DNA of 64,000 nt, from assembly GCF_004054105.1 (NCBI RefSeq), contig NZ_SBLC01000010.1:62001-126000 (forward strand). Reading direction: 5' to 3'. Origin of the DNA: Falsigemmobacter intermedius. Lineage in GTDB: Bacteria; Pseudomonadota; Alphaproteobacteria; Rhodobacterales; Rhodobacteraceae. A program made the translations under genes and the position numbers. The notes below the pieces were generated by a model, which saw only the letters and a program-made list of their open reading frames with translations, was not told where the DNA came from and made no database searches. Below are positions 61,866 through 64,000 of this stretch, piece after piece; position 1 is the stretch's first letter, and each line of letters starts with the position of its first letter.

Positions 61866-63263
61866 TCAGCCGCGGCCTTTCAGTTTGCGGTGCTGATAGC
61901 GGCCATGGCCCACGGCGTCATCGACCAGTGCACCGCCGCTGACGACGGCGCGGCCGCGCACCAGCGTATGCTCAATCGCGCCCTTAAAGGTCTTGCCCTC
62001 ATAGATCGAATAGCCTGCCGAAGAGACAACCTTGTCGCGGGTCAGCTGCCATTCGCGCTCCAGATCGACCAGCACGATATCGGCATCAAGCCCCACGGCC
62101 AGCGCGCCCTTGGAGGTCAGCCCCATCAGATGCGCCGGATTTTCCGAGAGCACCTCAACCAGCCGCTCCAGCGGGATGCCGCGGGCGTGGTAGCCTTCGG
62201 TCAGCATGACCGGCAGCAGGGTCTCCATGCCGGGGCAGCCGGGGGATGCGGCCCAGATGCCATTGTCTTTGCTGGAGATATCGCGGTGAACGTGGTCGGT
62301 CGCGATGGTGTCGATCTCCCCATTGGCCACGCCCTGCCACAGGCGGTCACAGTCTTTGCGCGACCGCAGCGGCGGGTTGATCTTGCCCACCGCGCCGATC
62401 GGATCGGTCACGTCATGGGTCAGATAATGCGGGCAGGTTTCAAAGAAGATCTCATCGCCCGCCCTGCGCCGCGCCAGACCCGCCTCAAGCGCAGCGGCTG
62501 AGGAGGTATGGACCACATAAAGCGGCGATCCGGCCACATTGGCGAGATAAGACGAGCGCTGCACGGCTTCGCCTTCGACAAAATCCGGGCGCGAGGCATC
62601 CCAGGAGGCAAGGCCGCCCTTACCCTCAGGGTCGGCCTTCATCGCACGGTCGCGCAGCACCCAGGCGACTTCGATGTTTTCGGGGTGCGGGGCCACCATG
62701 CCGCCGTGTTGTCCGGCGAGTTCGGCCAGGCGAAAGAAGAAGCCGTCATCGATATCGGGCAGGCCGAGGCGTTTGCCCTCACCGCCGCGGTTGTTCATGA
62801 AGATCTTCAGGGTCGGCGCGCCATATTCGGTGATATAGGCGGGGACTTCTGAAAGCTGCTCTTCGGTCGAGATGATGAAGTGATAGCCAAAGTCGATGCG
62901 CGCGCCGGCTTCGGTCACCTGACGCACGCCCTCAAAGATCTCGGAGTGTTTTTCCGAGGCCATGAGATAGGGCACCATGGTGGTCACCCCGCCAATGGCA
63001 GCAGAGGCGGTTTCCACATCGGCATCGCGCGGCTCGCGCGGGCGCGAGATGTCTTTGCCGTGGCCCAGATGCAGGTGGGCATCAATCACGCCCGGCAGCG
63101 CCACAAGGCCCGAGGCATCGAGGGTTTTTTCGGCATCGGCCGCTGCGCCAGGTGCCAGGATGGCAGCGATTTTGCCGTCTTTCACGGCGATGTCGCAGGC
63201 GGTGCGGCCGGTGCCGGGAAGCACGGCCTCAGCGCCGCGGATGATGAGGTCAAATGCGGACAT
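61866..63263 (-). CDS. Hydantoinase/dihydropyrimidinase-type amidohydrolase
   Basis: Metal-dependent cyclic amidohydrolase of 465 residues. The dinuclear centre is complete: H63 and H65 in DAHLHLG, carbamylated-Lys candidate K153 in LKIFMNN, H193 in APHPEN, H252 in VHTSS and D323 in ATDHVHRD. These match D-hydantoinase/allantoinase/dihydropyrimidinase enzymes that open five- or six-membered cyclic amides. The frame extends to 63302, but ATG 63263 follows GGAG. It lies between an MmgE/PrpD gene and the asparaginase-like gene, which suggests stepwise hydrolysis of a ring amide. Confidence 0.92.
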   Translation of the reverse strand: MSAFDLIIRGAEAVLPGTGRTACDIAVKDGKIAAILAPGAAADAEKTLDASGLVALPGVIDAHLHLGHGKDISRPREPRDADVETASAAIGGVTTMVPYLMASEKHSEIFEGVRQVTEAGARIDFGYHFIISTEEQLSEVPAYITEYGAPTLKIFMNNRGGEGKRLGLPDIDDGFFFRLAELAGQHGGMVAPHPENIEVAWVLRDRAMKADPEGKGGLASWDASRPDFVEGEAVQRSSYLANVAGSPLYVVHTSSAAALEAGLARRRAGDEIFFETCPHYLTHDVTDPIGAVGKINPPLRSRKDCDRLWQGVANGEIDTIATDHVHRDISSKDNGIWAASPGCPGMETLLPVMLTEGYHARGIPLERLVEVLSENPAHLMGLTSKGALAVGLDADIVLVDLEREWQLTRDKVVSSAGYSIYEGKTFKGAIEHTLVRGRAVVSGGALVDDAVGHGRYQHRKLKGRG

Positions 63264-63267
63264 GGTT

Positions 63268-64000
63268 TTACTCCTGCGCGGAAATCTGGCGCAAAGCCGC
63301 ACTCACGGCGCAGCAATCGGGGGCCTGGGGAAGCGCGGCCAGCGCGCTCAGAAGGGGGTGTGCATCCGCATCGGGGGCAAGGCGGGCAATGTTCGCGGTG
63401 AACTTGCCATCCAGATCGCTCTGCGCGGGTGGGCGTGAGCCATTGCCGTAGACATCCGCGATATGGCGCTCAACCACGCGGCCATCTTTCAGCGTCAGCC
63501 GGAGTTTCGCGTCAAAGCGCTGCGGGAAGGCGCTGCCCTCAAGGGGAGACCAGGTTGAACGTGCAGCAAGATCGGCCACGCCCTCTGAGAGCGGGCCTTC
63601 AAAACTGCCAAGATCCACCCGACCATCGACAAGCTGCATCGCCACGGTAACGGGCAGAGACCAGCGGGCTTTATGGCCCGAAGCCGTCACTTTCTCCGCC
63701 CAGGGTTCCGCCACGATCCCGGCGGTGCCCTGCGGCGCGAAGCAGTGGAAGCTCTCAACGTCTTCTGCGCGGATGCCATCGCGCATCATCAGCGAGGCCG
63801 CTTCGACGAAGGGGTGCAGATAATGGCAGCAGGGGTAGAATTTATAGGCGGCATCCTGCAGGTGCCAGACCTCACCCAGATCGGCGATCATCGCCTCAAA
63901 GCGGGCGGGGGCCTCCGCGTCCCCGGCGAACTGGCGGAAAAGACCAAAGCGCCCCTCAAGCGCGGTCGCAGGCCCCGTCATTCCGGCCTGTGCGAGATCT
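63268..64000 (-). CDS. MmgE/PrpD-family protein (second copy, N-terminus beyond window end)
   Basis: C-terminal 243 residues of an MmgE/PrpD protein; the reverse frame is still open at 64000. It contains ALEGRFGLFRQFAG, the conserved KFYPCCHYLHPFVEAA segment, CFAPQGTAGIVAEPWAEK and LKLRLTLKDGRVVERHIADVYGNGS, all typical of the C-terminal half. It is separate in sequence from the 54067 copy. It is first seen of a leftward operon with hydantoinase 4 bp downstream, asparaginase-like and PuuE-like genes. The reaction in an amide pathway is unclear. Confidence 0.88.
   Translation of the reverse strand, partial: DLAQAGMTGPATALEGRFGLFRQFAGDAEAPARFEAMIADLGEVWHLQDAAYKFYPCCHYLHPFVEAASLMMRDGIRAEDVESFHCFAPQGTAGIVAEPWAEKVTASGHKARWSLPVTVAMQLVDGRVDLGSFEGPLSEGVADLAARSTWSPLEGSAFPQRFDAKLRLTLKDGRVVERHIADVYGNGSRPPAQSDLDGKFTANIARLAPDADAHPLLSALAALPQAPDCCAVSAALRQISAQE

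Overview
The window is GC-rich, densely packed and almost entirely metabolic: about 50 genes, no rRNA or tRNA genes, no CRISPR array, no insertion sequence and no replication or conjugation genes. Codon choice, Shine-Dalgarno sequences of the GGAG type, and the gene families (LIV, dipeptide, NitT/TauT and TRAP transporters, PQQ-dependent sugar dehydrogenase with a DUF2231 partner, a TbpB-like lipoprotein) suggest an alphaproteobacterium, probably of the Rhodobacter/Paracoccus/Roseobacter type. I cannot name the species. The content resembles an accessory catabolic region of a chromosome or megaplasmid.

1-18400: a large acid/ketone degradation cluster. Leftward operons encode an SDR with a LIV-type binding protein (cut by the window start), and CoA ligase - acyl-CoA dehydrogenase - enoyl-CoA hydratase-like - acyl-CoA dehydrogenase - LivGFHM. 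A Baeyer-Villiger-like flavin monooxygenase is transcribed separately. Regulators are IclR and GntR/FCD. A rightward operon adds a FadB-like fusion enzyme, a second SDR and an MDR oxidoreductase. Three near-identical 14-bp palindromes (2260, 11437, 13367) lie upstream of iclR/SDR, the ligase operon and the monooxygenase gene, and probably define one regulon, most simply that of the IclR protein.

18408-21158: PQQ sugar dehydrogenase and its membrane partner, then a TbpB-like lipoprotein gene preceded by a structured leader that contains an intrinsic-terminator-like hairpin.

21431-29258: a rightward operon with binding protein, two ATPases, two permeases, GDPD-family phosphodiesterase, HAD phosphatase and a sugar isomerase-like TIM barrel. 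The order and families match the agrocinopine acc operon of Ti plasmids, so the substrate is probably a sugar phosphodiester.

29260-40788: a leftward operon headed by a MarR-type regulator: DppDF fusion, DppA, DppB, DppC, M14 metallopeptidase, PxpA, PxpB-PxpC fusion and a biotin carboxylase-BCCP protein. It looks like peptide or lactam uptake and ring opening, with a possible split biotin-dependent amide carboxylase.

41192-48958: a small membrane protein, then a leftward operon under a divergent LysR gene: NitT/TauT ABC transporter (permease gene frameshifted), FAD oxidoreductase, CaiB-type CoA transferase, enoyl-CoA hydratase and 7Fe ferredoxin.

48992-58428: succinate-semialdehyde-type dehydrogenase, GntR regulator with a palindrome at its start, tricarballylate dehydrogenase TcuAB, and a convergent MmgE/PrpD-TRAP transporter operon. 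These probably serve uptake and oxidation of tricarballylate or a related polycarboxylate.

58489-64000: an operator-like palindrome, an unusual nitroreductase-methyltransferase fusion, then a leftward operon of MmgE/PrpD (cut by the window end), hydantoinase-like amidohydrolase, asparaginase-like protein lacking one catalytic Asp, and PuuE-like deacetylase-fold protein.
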